From Defluviicoccus sp. (GTDB lineage: Bacteria > Pseudomonadota > Alphaproteobacteria > Rhodospirillales > Defluviicoccaceae), in NCBI GenBank assembly GCA_029624735.1, contig JARSSM010000011.1, positions 339,528 to 403,527 of the forward strand: 64,000 nt of DNA, in the 5' to 3' direction. The notes beneath the pieces were generated by a model that searched no databases, was not told where the DNA came from, and was given only the letters and a program-made list of their open reading frames with translations. The first letter of the stretch is position 1. Each line of letters opens with the position of its first letter. Shown piece after piece: positions 27,872 to 37,149 of this stretch. The translations under genes and the position numbers were made by a program.

Positions 27872-28330
27872 ATGAAGGGAAAAAACCCAGTGCTGAACAC
27901 GCTGCGATGGAGCCTCGCCGTGATGGCCGTTGCAGCCCCGCTTGTCGCGACAACCGACGCAGCGATCGGCTCCCGGCCGTATAGCGACGACGTCGCCTTT
28001 GTCGAACATGGCGAAGCCTCCTGGTATGGCCCTCGCTTCCATGGCCGCAAGACCGCAAGTGGCGTTCGTTTTGACCAAAACAGGCTGACCGCGGCGCACA
28101 GGAACCTGCCGCTGGGAAGCGAAGTGACGGTCACCAACCTCGAGAATGGGCAGTCGGTACGGGTCGAGATCAACGACCGCGGCCCGTACATCGATGGCCG
28201 CATCATCGACCTCTCCAAGGCCGCTGCGCGCCAGCTTGGCATGATCCACGATGGTGTCGTGCCGGTGAAGGTCGAAGCCACGGCTGAGCAAATGACGATC
28301 ACGAGCCGCGACTCCGGCCACGACATCTAA
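27872..28330 (+). CDS. rlpA: RlpA-like septal ring lytic transglycosylase / lipoprotein family
   Basis: A 152-residue exported protein starting [18 protein letters not shown] with a cleavable signal ending near residue 30. The double-psi barrel core is [62 protein letters not shown]. This is the RlpA signature, acting on peptidoglycan at the septum in other bacteria. The usual SPOR domain and lipobox cysteine are missing, as in many short alphaproteobacterial versions. A TTG start four codons earlier is possible. Confidence 0.88.
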   Translation: MKGKNPVLNTLRWSLAVMAVAAPLVATTDAAIGSRPYSDDVAFVEHGEASWYGPRFHGRKTASGVRFDQNRLTAAHRNLPLGSEVTVTNLENGQSVRVEINDRGPYIDGRIIDLSKAAARQLGMIHDGVVPVKVEATAEQMTITSRDSGHDI

Positions 28331-28580
28331 GTCAGCGGCATTTTAGGCGGCGCTTCCGCCCCTTCCGCTCTGCCGGGTTCGGACGGGGCGGCCGGCCGTG
28401 TCGCTTCGCCTCGACAAGGATGGGCCAGGGCGCGGCCGTGTGACCGCGCCCGCTTCCCTTGGGGCACCGTTGGCTTTTGCTTGCCTCGGCTTCCGAACTT
28501 GGGAAGACTGAAGCGCCGGTGCCCGGCCGTAAATCACCGGTGGCTGAGCCGATGGATCAGGCAACCGGAGGACGGCGGCA

Positions 28581-28958
28581 ATGACGGTGCACAAACGCCA
28601 TGCGGACCCGCGCGCTTTGACACCCGAGATGATCGCGCGGCGGGCAGCCGCGGTTCTCGGCGCCGACATGGATCCCTCATTTCCGGCCCGGGTCGAGAGC
28701 GTCTTGCAGTGCAGCCCCTCGACGCGGCCGGACGCCTTGTGCTCGCAGGATGCGCTCGCCTCCTTTGTCGTCGCCGCCGCCGATCTCGGCGCCGAAATCG
28801 CGGCCTCACTGCGGCAAGGCTGCGGCACGGTGGACACTGGCCTGCTGGCCGATCATTTGGCGCGGGCAATGGGGATTGATCCAGGCATTTCGGCCGACCA
28901 CGAGCGGATCGTGGAAGCGGTCGCCGACTCGATCGAGAATGGCAGCGACGAGGACTGA
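28581..28958 (+). CDS. Hypothetical protein
   Basis: A 125-residue protein with a strong GGAGG ribosome-binding site before its ATG. It contains helical, Ala-rich segments (LTPEMIARRAAAVLGADM, LASFVVAAADLGAEIA, LADHLARAMGID) and an acidic end. No family is recognised, and there are no membrane spans or signal. It lies 250 bp after rlpA and partly overlaps or abuts the following small membrane-protein gene, so the two are probably co-transcribed. Confidence 0.6.
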   Translation: MTVHKRHADPRALTPEMIARRAAAVLGADMDPSFPARVESVLQCSPSTRPDALCSQDALASFVVAAADLGAEIAASLRQGCGTVDTGLLADHLARAMGIDPGISADHERIVEAVADSIENGSDED

Positions 28959-28959
28959 G

Positions 28960-29313
28960 GTGGCCGAGGGTGCCGATCCAGCAACGCCGCGAACGCCGGC
29001 GGATGACCATCCCGACGCCCACCTCGATCGCCATTTCGAGCGGCTGCAGAACCGGTTGCACCCGCGTGTGGCAGCCCCGTTCGCAAAGCTGCGCCAGCCG
29101 CATTTGCGCTGGCTGCGGCTGCCGCTCGGCGTTGCCTTGATTGCGGGCGGCTTTCTCGGTTTTCTTCCCGTGCTTGGGTTCTGGATGCTGCCGCTTGGCG
29201 TCTTGCTGTTGGCGCAGGACGTCCCATTCCTGAAGCGGCCGACGGCACGAGCCCTCGACGGGTGCCATCGGCGCTGGGATGGGTTGCGCCGCCGGCTGGC
29301 GGTGCGGCGGTAG
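28960..29313 (+). CDS. Small two-span membrane protein, PGPGW-like
   Basis: About 117 residues. The GTG at 28960, just after the preceding stop with GAGGA upstream, is the favoured start; an ATG at 28939 is possible. An acidic N-terminus and FERLQNRLHPRV precede two hydrophobic stretches (LPLGVALIAGGFLGFLP and GFWMLPLGVLLLAQDVPFL), a pattern like the PGPGW family of small envelope proteins. The tail is Arg-rich. Function unknown. Confidence 0.55.
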   Translation: MAEGADPATPRTPADDHPDAHLDRHFERLQNRLHPRVAAPFAKLRQPHLRWLRLPLGVALIAGGFLGFLPVLGFWMLPLGVLLLAQDVPFLKRPTARALDGCHRRWDGLRRRLAVRR

Positions 29314-29334
29314 GATGTCACCGCAGCAACGGCG

Positions 29335-30036
29335 TCAGCCGCGCAGGCGGTAAACAATCTCCGAGCCCTTGCTGACCAGGGAGGCAGCAATCCAGTGACC
29401 ATCGTCATCGTAGGTGACGCTTCCGGTGATGATGCCGCTGACGCGGTAGCGCGTCGCCACGCGCGTTGCCGCCTGCACCGGAACCGTGATCCGCTCGCGG
29501 CCGGCAACCACTTGCTCCTTCACCCTGCCGCGCTTCGGGTCGATCAGCAAACGGCGTTCGATAACCCGCGGCGTCCAATAGCTGCCGACGAGAATATCCG
29601 AGGGCGCCATCTCCATACCCTTGGCCGTCGAAATCGCGAAACCGTCGGTCCGCGCATCGCCAAGAACCCGGAAGCGAGCGCCATCGTCGTCCGTCTCGCT
29701 TTCGAAACGGACAAGCTGATCGCCCACGTAGGTTTCGATGCCGAGGTGGCGATAGCGGAACACGACAACGGCCAGAACGCTGACGACAACATCAATCCGC
29801 GTTTCGACCTGCAGCCGGTGGTCGGTGACGCGGAAGTCGACCTCGTGCCGCCCGACGACACGGTCCCCGCGCAGAACGTCGAACCGGATCCCACCGGAAG
29901 GGAGTTCTGCAAGAAGCTGCGCCCAGCTCGGCTTTCGGAGCGCCAAGAGGCCCCCCGCTGCCGCCGCTCCAACTCCCGTTAGCAGTACGCGCCGGCGGGT
30001 TAGGGCTTGCGCCTTGCAATTGATGGTCCCAGGCAT
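29335..30036 (-). CDS. DUF6134 family exported protein
   Basis: A 233-residue protein. A twin-arginine-like signal (LTRRRVLLTGVGAAAAGGLLAL) suggests Tat export. The mature part is beta-rich with GGIRFDVLRGDRVVGRHEVDF, VVVFRYRHLGIETYV and GSVTYDDDGHWIAASLVSKGSEI, the pattern of DUF6134. Function unknown. Convergent with the PGPGW-like gene and divergent from the thioredoxin-fold gene. Confidence 0.75.
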   Translation of the reverse strand: MPGTINCKAQALTRRRVLLTGVGAAAAGGLLALRKPSWAQLLAELPSGGIRFDVLRGDRVVGRHEVDFRVTDHRLQVETRIDVVVSVLAVVVFRYRHLGIETYVGDQLVRFESETDDDGARFRVLGDARTDGFAISTAKGMEMAPSDILVGSYWTPRVIERRLLIDPKRGRVKEQVVAGRERITVPVQAATRVATRYRVSGIITGSVTYDDDGHWIAASLVSKGSEIVYRLRG

Positions 30037-30151
30037 CTCCGCGAGTTCCTCAAATCTCTCTTGCCGCCAGCTGCGGTGCGATCAGACGCCCGCCATGCTA
30101 CACTCCGAGCGGTGCCGGCGCCGACCCGCGCACCGGAGGGAGGAAATACAC

Positions 30152-30709
30152 ATGGCGACCATGGCAACGCCGATCTGCGCTTTCGGCTGGAAGGCGAAGG
30201 AGTTTACGCTCAAGGATGGCTGGGGCAATTCGTTTCGCCTTCACGATCTGCGCGGGCCGAGCGGCACGCTCGTTATGTTCATCTGCAATCACTGCCCGTA
30301 CGTGCAGGCCATCGCGCCCAGGATTGCGCGTGATGCCCTTGAGCTGCAAAAGCGCGGTATCGGCGTGATTGCGGTGATGCCCAACGATTACCGGCGCTAT
30401 CCCGAGGACTCGCCGGAGCACATGCGCGCGTTCGCGACCGAGCAAGGTTTTTCGTTTCCCTACCTCGTCGACGAGACGCAAGCCGTCGCGCGTGCCTACG
30501 GCGCCGTTTGCACGCCCGACTTCTTCGGCTTCAACCGAGAGATGGAGCTGCACTACCGCGGCCGTCTCGATGCATCCCGCATGGCGCCGGTCGCCGATGC
30601 GCGGCGCGAGCTGTTCGAGGCGATGATGGAGATCGCCGAGACCAGCCATGGGCCCGCCGAGCAGACCGCATCCATGGGCTGTTCCATCAAGTGGCGCGAG
30701 GAGGGGTAA
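30152..30709 (+). CDS. Thioredoxin-fold (AhpC/TSA-like) protein
   Basis: A 185-residue protein with a strong GGAGGGAGGA ribosome-binding site. The redox site is FICNHCPYVQ (Cys45 and Cys48), typical of a cytosolic peroxiredoxin-like group, followed by VIAVMPNDYRRYPEDSPEHM and CTPDFFGFNREMELHYRGRLD. The end SMGCSIKWR is conserved in this group. It probably has thiol-disulfide or peroxidase activity; the partner is unknown. Convergent with pmbA, 10 bp apart. Confidence 0.82.
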   Translation: MATMATPICAFGWKAKEFTLKDGWGNSFRLHDLRGPSGTLVMFICNHCPYVQAIAPRIARDALELQKRGIGVIAVMPNDYRRYPEDSPEHMRAFATEQGFSFPYLVDETQAVARAYGAVCTPDFFGFNREMELHYRGRLDASRMAPVADARRELFEAMMEIAETSHGPAEQTASMGCSIKWREEG

Positions 30710-30719
30710 ATGGCAGCCC

Positions 30720-32096
30720 TTACCGTCCGGCAACCGTCATACCGTCAATGCGCACCGTCGGCGCATCGATGCCGTAGCGAAAGGTGAGGTCGTTGGCCGC
30801 ACTGAGCCGCGCGAACATGTCGATGAGATTCCCCGAGACCGTGACCTCGCTCACCGGATAAGCGGGCTCACCATTGACGATCCAATAGCCGGACGCGCCG
30901 CGGCTGTAATCGCCGGTCACGCCATTGACGCCGAAGCCGATGAGCTCGCTTACCAAGAGCCCCTCGCGGATATCGGCCATCAACTCCTTGGGCGTGACCG
31001 CACCGGCTGCAAGGAACAGGTTGCTTGCAGAAGGCGAAGGCGGGCTCGAAGGACCGCGAGTCGCACGGCCGTTGCTCGCAAGACCCAGCTGGCGCGCAGA
31101 GCGCAGGTCGAGCAGCCAAGCGGTCAGCCTGCCCTGCTCGACAAGGTCGATCGGCTGCGCGGCGAGCCCCTCGGCATCGAACGGGCGTGAGCGCAGGCCA
31201 CGGCGGCGCAACGGATCGTCGGTGATGGTGATCTCGGGTGAAAAGATTAGCTCGCCCAGCCGGTCCTTAAGGAAGGTGGTCCCGCGGGCGACCGCGCTGC
31301 CATTAATCGCCATCGCCAAGTGACCCAGAAGACTGCGCGCCGCGCGCGTTTCGAACACGACCGGCACCTTGGCAGTCGCGGCCTTGCGCGGGTGGAGGCG
31401 ACGCACGGCGCGTTCCCCCGCCGTTCGCCCGAGGGCAACAGCGGCCGGCAGGTCGTCCTCGTAAACCGCCGCCGCGCTGTCGTAGTCCCGCTCCATGGCC
31501 GTTCCGGTTCCGGCCAGGACCGACACGCTCAGCGCGTGACGCGACCTTCGGTGGGCCCGCGCCATGCCGTTGCTGCCTGCCAACAGAATGACGTCCATCC
31601 CCCAGCTCGCCTCGGCGCCTTCCGCGTTGGTGACGCCGGCAACATCGAGGGCGGCCGCCTCGCAGGCAAGCGCCTTGGCGCTCAAGCTCTCGACGGAAGG
31701 CTCGGCGGGGCAGAAAGCGTCGACGTCGACTGTATCACCCGCAACCTCGTGCGGCGCAGCGAGGCCGCAGAAGGGGTCTTCCGGCACGCATGCCGCCACG
31801 GCAAGCGCGCGCTCGACGAGCGTTCCGAGCGCTTCGGCGCTGAGGTCCGAGGTCGAGACGATCGCCTGTCGGCGGCCCAGGAACACACGCAAACCGATCT
31901 CCGTGCTCTCGGCGCGCTCGAGCGTTTCCTGTTTCCCCAACCGGCACGAGACGGCGAGCGAGCGCGCATGCACGAGCTCTGCGTCAGCCGCCTCGGCACC
32001 AGCCGCGAGAGCCCTCTGGATCAATCCGTTCAAGTCATCGAGTGCCGCAGCGGCACTCGGTTTTTCTGGTAGCCCGACGATGCTCGTCAACCCCAC
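30720..32096 (-). CDS. pmbA: PmbA/TldE, regulatory half of the TldD/TldE metalloprotease
   Basis: A 458-residue protein with a GTG start and GGAGGG eight bases upstream. Characteristic parts are GLRVFLGRRQAIVSTSDLS, SLLGHLAMAINGSAVARGTTFL, ITDDPLRRRGLRSRPFDAEG and IGFGVNGVTGDYSRGASGYWI. TldE lacks the metal site and pairs with TldD, which is encoded at 37.2 kb here. The pair degrades or trims peptides, including some RiPP precursors in other bacteria. Divergent from korA. Confidence 0.93.
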   Translation of the reverse strand: MGLTSIVGLPEKPSAAAALDDLNGLIQRALAAGAEAADAELVHARSLAVSCRLGKQETLERAESTEIGLRVFLGRRQAIVSTSDLSAEALGTLVERALAVAACVPEDPFCGLAAPHEVAGDTVDVDAFCPAEPSVESLSAKALACEAAALDVAGVTNAEGAEASWGMDVILLAGSNGMARAHRRSRHALSVSVLAGTGTAMERDYDSAAAVYEDDLPAAVALGRTAGERAVRRLHPRKAATAKVPVVFETRAARSLLGHLAMAINGSAVARGTTFLKDRLGELIFSPEITITDDPLRRRGLRSRPFDAEGLAAQPIDLVEQGRLTAWLLDLRSARQLGLASNGRATRGPSSPPSPSASNLFLAAGAVTPKELMADIREGLLVSELIGFGVNGVTGDYSRGASGYWIVNGEPAYPVSEVTVSGNLIDMFARLSAANDLTFRYGIDAPTVRIDGMTVAGR

Positions 32097-32309
32097 GTGG
32101 TAGACCCTCCATGGTTGCCATCGCTGGCGAAATCAGCAGCCGCTTCATTCGTACGCAACGCAATTGTCACAGCCGCACCGCGTGCCAATATCGACATTAA
32201 CAAAGCGGTTGTCAGGCTTTGGCGTTTCCGTGTAACCGGTCGCGGGGTGCGTCGCCATCCTCGATGCCGGCAGACGGCTAGCTGCGCAACCATAGAGATT
32301 GAGGCACGA

Positions 32310-34187
32310 TTGGACCAGATCAACCCTCCTGTCGGCTCGCAGCAGCCGCGCCCAACCGTTTCGCGGCTGCCGCTGGAATCGGCGGTGGTCCGCTTTGCGG
32401 GTGACTCCGGTGACGGCATCCAGTTGATTGGCAACCGCTTTGCGATCGAGACAGCGCAGAGTGGCAATGACCTTGCGACCTTTCCCGACTTCCCTGCCGA
32501 GATTCGGGCGCCAGTCGGCACCACGTTCGGGGTTTCAGCGTTCCAGATCAACTTTGGCGCCAGGCTGATCAAGACGTCGGGCGACGCACCGGATGTCTTG
32601 GTCGCGCTCAATCCCGCAGCGCTCAAGGTCGAACTTCCGAACCTGAAGCGCGGCGGCACCGTGATCGTCGATACCGGCAGCTTCTCCGAGCGCAACCTGC
32701 GCAAGGCTGGCTATGCTGGCAATCCCCTCACCGATAGCACGCTCAGCGATGGCCGTACGATCGAGATCGACATCTCGCGCCTGACGCTGGAAGCGGTCAA
32801 GCCGCTGGGTTTGTCGCAGCACGATGCGCTCCGCTGCAAGAACATGTGGGTGCTGGGCCTGCTGTACTGGATGTACGGCCGTGAGCGCCAGTCGACGATC
32901 GCTTGGCTCGGCAAGCGTTTCGCGTCCGATCCGCTTGTGGCCGAGGCAAACGTCGCGGCCTTGAATGCCGGCCACGCGTATGGCGAGACGTCCGAGGTGG
33001 CTGGCGACATCACCGCGTTCAGCGTCGCCCCCGCACCGCTGCCGCCCGGCACCTACCGCTCCGTAACCGGTGCCGACGCGCTCGCCTGGGGCCTCATCGT
33101 CGGCGCCCACTCGGCCAGACTCAAGCTCTTCTTCGCGTCGTACCCCATCACACCGGCATCGCCGGTTCTCCATCTATTGGCGCGCCAATCCGAGCTCGGC
33201 GTGACCACGCTGCAGGCCGAGGACGAGATCGCCGCCGTGTGCGCCGCGATCGGCGCTTCGTTTGCGGGCGCCCTGGGTGTCACCTCGAGTTCCGGCCCCG
33301 GCATGGCATTGAAGAGCGAGGCTATCAGCCTTGCCGTGGCCGCCGAGCTGCCGTTGGTGATCCTCAATACCCAGCGCGCCGGCCCTTCGACCGGCCTTCC
33401 CACCAAGACTGAGCAGTCCGACCTGAACCAGGCTCTGTACGGCCGTCATGGCGAGGCACCGCTGGCAGTCCTGGCGACGCGCTCGCCAGCGGACTGTTTC
33501 GATGTTGCCGTCGAGGCGGTCCGGTTGGCGGTCCGCGCGATGACACCGGTGATCGTGCTGAGTGACGGCTATATTGGCAACGCAACGCAGGCTTGGCGGG
33601 TGCCGGCCGTCACCGATCTGCCCGAGTTCCCCGTTCGCCAGGAAACCAATCCGGACGGCTTCAGCCCCTACGCCCGCGACCCGGAGACGCTCTCGAGGCC
33701 CTGGGCGGTGCCGGGAACACCGGGCCTCGCGCACAGGATCGGCGGTATTGAGCGCGATTACGAAACCGGCAACATCTCGTACAGCCCGGAAAACCATCAG
33801 AGAATGAGCGACGTGCGGGCGGAAAAGATCGCCCGCCTCGCCCAGGCGATCCCGGCGCAGACCGTCGCCTTGGGCCCCGATCGTGGCCGCCTCGCCCTTG
33901 TCGGTTGGGGATCGACCTACGGACCAATCAACCGCGCCGTCAGCCTGGCGCTTGAGCACGGGGATGCAGTTTCCCACATCCATTTGCGCCATCTCTCGCC
34001 GCTGCCGGCCAACTTAGGTGAACTCCTGGCCGGTTTTGACAGAGTCTTGGTGGTCGAGGGCAACAACGGTCAATTGCGGGCCCTCCTGCGCTCGCAGTAC
34101 TTGCTTGATGCCGAGGGTCTCAACAAGATGACGGGCCGACCGTTCACGATCGACGAAGTGGAGCGGGCGATCAGGGATCGCTTGTAG
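32310..34187 (+). CDS. korA: 2-oxoacid:ferredoxin oxidoreductase, fused gamma-alpha subunit
   Basis: A protein of about 625 residues. The N-terminal gamma domain has VRFAGDSGDGIQLIGNRFA, and the alpha (pyrimidine-binding) domain has SYPITPASPVLHLLAR, LQAEDEIAAVCAAIGASFAGA and TSSSGPGMALKSEAISLAV. It decarboxylates a 2-oxoacid, probably 2-oxoglutarate, together with KorB. The start is uncertain: the frame stays open to 32097 but overlaps the divergent pmbA start region. I favour the TTG at 32310, which has GAGG five bases upstream and lies close to the conserved domain. korB follows after 6 bp. Confidence 0.9.
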   Translation: MDQINPPVGSQQPRPTVSRLPLESAVVRFAGDSGDGIQLIGNRFAIETAQSGNDLATFPDFPAEIRAPVGTTFGVSAFQINFGARLIKTSGDAPDVLVALNPAALKVELPNLKRGGTVIVDTGSFSERNLRKAGYAGNPLTDSTLSDGRTIEIDISRLTLEAVKPLGLSQHDALRCKNMWVLGLLYWMYGRERQSTIAWLGKRFASDPLVAEANVAALNAGHAYGETSEVAGDITAFSVAPAPLPPGTYRSVTGADALAWGLIVGAHSARLKLFFASYPITPASPVLHLLARQSELGVTTLQAEDEIAAVCAAIGASFAGALGVTSSSGPGMALKSEAISLAVAAELPLVILNTQRAGPSTGLPTKTEQSDLNQALYGRHGEAPLAVLATRSPADCFDVAVEAVRLAVRAMTPVIVLSDGYIGNATQAWRVPAVTDLPEFPVRQETNPDGFSPYARDPETLSRPWAVPGTPGLAHRIGGIERDYETGNISYSPENHQRMSDVRAEKIARLAQAIPAQTVALGPDRGRLALVGWGSTYGPINRAVSLALEHGDAVSHIHLRHLSPLPANLGELLAGFDRVLVVEGNNGQLRALLRSQYLLDAEGLNKMTGRPFTIDEVERAIRDRL

Positions 34188-34193
34188 AAAGCC

Positions 34194-35225
34194 ATGACCG
34201 CAGTCACGCCGCCGGTTTCCTTTGTGCCGAAGGACTTTGCCTCAGACCAGGAGGTGCGCTGGTGCCCCGGCTGCGGCGACTACGCGATCCTTAAGGCAAC
34301 GCAAAAGGCTCTCGCCGAGGTAGGCGCAACGCCGGACAATACCGTGTTTGTCTCCGGCATCGGCTGCTCCTCGCGGTTCCCTTACTATCTTGCCACCTAT
34401 GGCTTTCACACCATCCACGGGCGTGCGCCCGCGGTTGCTACGGGCGTCAAACTGGCGCGGCCAGACCTCGACGTCTGGATCGCGACCGGTGACGGCGATG
34501 GGCTGTCGATCGGCGGCAACCACCTGCTGCACGTCCTGCGGCGCAACGTCGACCTGCAGATTCTTCTCTTCAACAACGAAATTTACGGCCTGACCAAGGG
34601 TCAGTATTCCCCCACGTCGCATCGTGGCACGCGTTCACCCTCGTCGCCGCACGGAACGCAAGAAGAACCGGTGTCCCCGGCTCAGTTTGCCCTCGGCGCC
34701 GGGGGACGTTTCGTTGCGCGGGCGATCGACACCCAGCAGAAGCAACTGGTCGGGATCCTCAAGGCCGCGCATGCTCACCGCGGCGCGTCGTTCATCGAGG
34801 TGTTCCAGAACTGCGTCGTCTACAACGACAACGTCTTTGCAGCGTTTACGGAGCGCGCAGTGGCGGCCGAGATGCAGCTCTGGGTAGCCCACGGCAAGCC
34901 GCTGCTGTTCGCAAACGGAACGCGGGGCTTGCGCCTCAAGCCGGGTACGCTGATGCTAGAGACGGTGACGATCGGCGAGGCGGGAATCACCGAGCAGGAT
35001 ATTCTGATCCACGATCAAACCAGCAAACCGCTCGCCCTGATGCTGGCAGCCCTTCAGCCCCCCACCATGCCGGTCGCGCTGGGCGTCCTCTACTGCAGCC
35101 CGACTGCATGCCTTCCGCTGGCACCCGCGGAAGGCGCGATCGATCCAGCGGCGCTCCCGCAACGGATTGACGCCGCCTTGCACCGCGGTGACACGTGGAC
35201 GATCGAATCCCGAGCAAGCACCTAA
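34194..35225 (+). CDS. korB: 2-oxoacid:ferredoxin oxidoreductase, beta (TPP) subunit
   Basis: A 343-residue subunit binding thiamine diphosphate and a [4Fe-4S] cluster. Cluster cysteines are in WCPGCGDY (24, 27), SGIGCSSR (58) and FQNCVVYND. The TPP motif GDGDGLSIGGNHLLH is followed by LLFNNEIYGLTKGQYSPTS. It completes the KorAB pair for ferredoxin-linked oxidation of 2-oxoglutarate or a similar acid. Co-transcribed with korA and the rhodanese gene. Confidence 0.94.
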   Translation: MTAVTPPVSFVPKDFASDQEVRWCPGCGDYAILKATQKALAEVGATPDNTVFVSGIGCSSRFPYYLATYGFHTIHGRAPAVATGVKLARPDLDVWIATGDGDGLSIGGNHLLHVLRRNVDLQILLFNNEIYGLTKGQYSPTSHRGTRSPSSPHGTQEEPVSPAQFALGAGGRFVARAIDTQQKQLVGILKAAHAHRGASFIEVFQNCVVYNDNVFAAFTERAVAAEMQLWVAHGKPLLFANGTRGLRLKPGTLMLETVTIGEAGITEQDILIHDQTSKPLALMLAALQPPTMPVALGVLYCSPTACLPLAPAEGAIDPAALPQRIDAALHRGDTWTIESRAST

Positions 35226-35244
35226 TGCTACAAGGCAAGAACCC

Positions 35245-35670
35245 ATGACTCACGGGCAGTTTGCGGGCGATATCTCCCCCGAGCAGGGATGGGAGATCCT
35301 GGCAGCCAACCCCAAGGCACAACTCGTTGACGTCCGTACGACCGCCGAGTGGGCGTTCGTCGGCTTCCCTGACTTGCGACCGCTCGGCAGGGAGGTGCTT
35401 TACGTCAGCTGGCAGGAATTCCCCGCCATGGCGGTCAACCCGCGGTTTTTCGAGGACGTCTGGCAGTTGTGCCCGGATCGCGAGGCGCCGCTCGTGTTCC
35501 TCTGCCGATCCGGCCACCGCTCGCGCTTGGCGGCGATCGCCTGCGCTGAGCGGGGCTATCAGCGCTGCTACAACATTGACAGCGGCTTCGAGGGCGCGCT
35601 CGATGCCGGCCACCACCGCGGCCGCGTCAACGGCTGGAAGGTCGCCAACCTGCCTTGGGTGCAGCGGTAG
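35245..35670 (+). CDS. Rhodanese-like domain protein
   Basis: A 141-residue single-domain rhodanese: AQLVDVRTTAEWAFVGFPDL and the active loop FLCRSGHRSRLAA with the persulfide cysteine Cys87, then GYQRCYNIDSGFEGALD. It probably carries sulfane sulfur. Lying 19 bp after korB, it may help cluster or cofactor supply for the oxidoreductase, or simply share its promoter. Convergent with metZ. Confidence 0.88.
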   Translation: MTHGQFAGDISPEQGWEILAANPKAQLVDVRTTAEWAFVGFPDLRPLGREVLYVSWQEFPAMAVNPRFFEDVWQLCPDREAPLVFLCRSGHRSRLAAIACAERGYQRCYNIDSGFEGALDAGHHRGRVNGWKVANLPWVQR

Positions 35671-35691
35671 GGGGCACGCCGCTCAAGTCTC

Positions 35692-36939
35692 TCAAGGATA
35701 ACAGAAGCCAGCGTCAAGGCTGAGCGCCTGCGCCGCGTCGAGCGCTTGGTCGATATCGGCGATCAGATCCTCTGCGTCTTCCAAGCCAACAGACAGCCTT
35801 ACGGTGCCAGGCTTGATACCGAGGGTCGCGCGCTCTTCGTCCGTCAGCCGCTGATGCGTCGTCGTCGCCGGATGCGTGGCCAAGCTCTTGGCATCGCCAA
35901 GATTATTGGAGATGTCGATAATCCGCAGGGCATTGAGGAACGCATAGGCCGCCGCCTTCGCGGTTGGCGGATCGCCCGGGAAATCGAAGGTTACGATGGT
36001 GCCGCCGGCGGTCATCTGCTGCATCGCCAATGCGTGCTGTGAATGGGTAGCCAGACCCGGATAAAGCAACCGCTCGCACGCGCCGCGCGCCTCCATGTGG
36101 CGTGCGATTGCGAGCGCATTCTCGGTGTGGCGGCGCATGCGGAGATCGAGTGTCTCCAGCCCCTTCAGCAAGAGCCACGCATTGAACGGGCTCAGCGCCG
36201 GGCCGGTGTGACGCAGGAAGGGAATCAGGCGTTCTTCGAACCACGCCTGATCGTTGGCAAGCACGGCGCCACCAAGGCAGCGTCCCTGGCCGTCGATGTG
36301 TTTGGTGGCGGAGTAGACGATAACATCAGCGCCCATCGTGAACGGTTTCTGCAGAAGCGGCGAGGCGAAGACGTTATCGACCACGAGACGCGCGCCGGCC
36401 GCGTGCGCCAACCCGGCGACCTCGCCAACATCGATGATGTCGAGCATCGGGTTGGACGGTGTTTCGAGAAAGACACACGCCGTTGGCTGGGAGAGGGCAT
36501 CGCGCCACGCAGCCGGATCGGTGCCGTCAATAAAGACGCTGTTGACGCCAAACGTTGGCAAGATCTCGCCGACGACGTATTGGCACGACCCGAACAGCGC
36601 GCGCGAAGCGACCAGCCGATCGCCTGCCTTGAGAAAGCAAGCCATGGCGGCAAACACGGCCGCCATGCCACTGGCCGTCGCTTTGCAGAATGAAGCCCCT
36701 TCCAACAGCGCCATGCGGTTTTCGAACATCTGTACCGTCGGATTCGCGAAGCGCGAGTAGACGAAGCGCTGGTCGGTGCCGTTGAAGGCGCGCTCGGCCT
36801 CCTCGGCAGAGCGGTAGACGTAACCCGAGGTCATGAACAGCGCTTCGCAGGTTTCATCGAAACCGCTGCGCTGGGTTCCGCCGCGCACCAGAAGGGTCGC
36901 CGGCTTCCAAGCCGGTTGAGCGCGTTCGTCTTTGGTCAT
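35692..36939 (-). CDS. metZ: O-succinylhomoserine sulfhydrylase
   Basis: A 415-residue PLP enzyme making homocysteine from O-succinylhomoserine and sulfide. Features are LVRGGTQRSGFDETCEALFMTSGYVY, YSRFANPTVQMFE, the PLP lysine in YSATKHIDGQGR, and ISNNLGDAKSLATHPATTTHQRL. The sequence fits the MetZ branch rather than MetB or MetC. GGAAGGGG precedes the ATG. The upstream 210 bp contains a tandem heptamer array but no recognisable SAM-II riboswitch. Divergent from tldD. Confidence 0.93.
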   Translation of the reverse strand: MTKDERAQPAWKPATLLVRGGTQRSGFDETCEALFMTSGYVYRSAEEAERAFNGTDQRFVYSRFANPTVQMFENRMALLEGASFCKATASGMAAVFAAMACFLKAGDRLVASRALFGSCQYVVGEILPTFGVNSVFIDGTDPAAWRDALSQPTACVFLETPSNPMLDIIDVGEVAGLAHAAGARLVVDNVFASPLLQKPFTMGADVIVYSATKHIDGQGRCLGGAVLANDQAWFEERLIPFLRHTGPALSPFNAWLLLKGLETLDLRMRRHTENALAIARHMEARGACERLLYPGLATHSQHALAMQQMTAGGTIVTFDFPGDPPTAKAAAYAFLNALRIIDISNNLGDAKSLATHPATTTHQRLTDEERATLGIKPGTVRLSVGLEDAEDLIADIDQALDAAQALSLDAGFCYP

Positions 36940-37016
36940 TTCACAAGACCCCTTCCTTGGTGCTGTCGTGGTGTCGCCGGCTGAGGACAGTGCCGATAGT
37001 CCTGGCCAGCGAGGCG

Positions 37017-37044
37017 GTCAAGCGTCAAGCGTCAAGTGTCGAGC
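37017..37044. repeat. Four tandem 7-bp repeats between metZ and tldD
   Basis: GTCAAGC GTCAAGC GTCAAGT GTCGAGC: two identical copies, then one with one change, then one with one change, spanning 28 bp. They lie 78 bp upstream of the metZ start and 105 bp upstream of the tldD start. They could be binding sites for a regulator of either gene or a slippage repeat. Confidence 0.7.
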
Positions 37045-37149
37045 ATGCTCTGCCTTGAGCGCAGCGGCCTCGACAGCGCAGTGGCTCGATCCCAGTTAAG
37101 GAAGGGGTTGCTGCCGCTGTCCCTTTTTCGATCTGTCACGGATGAACGC

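Noticed and set aside
36940..37149. Possible SAM-II riboswitch upstream of metZ
   Set aside because: The minus-strand leader does not show the SAM-II conserved stem and pseudoknot sequences by eye.
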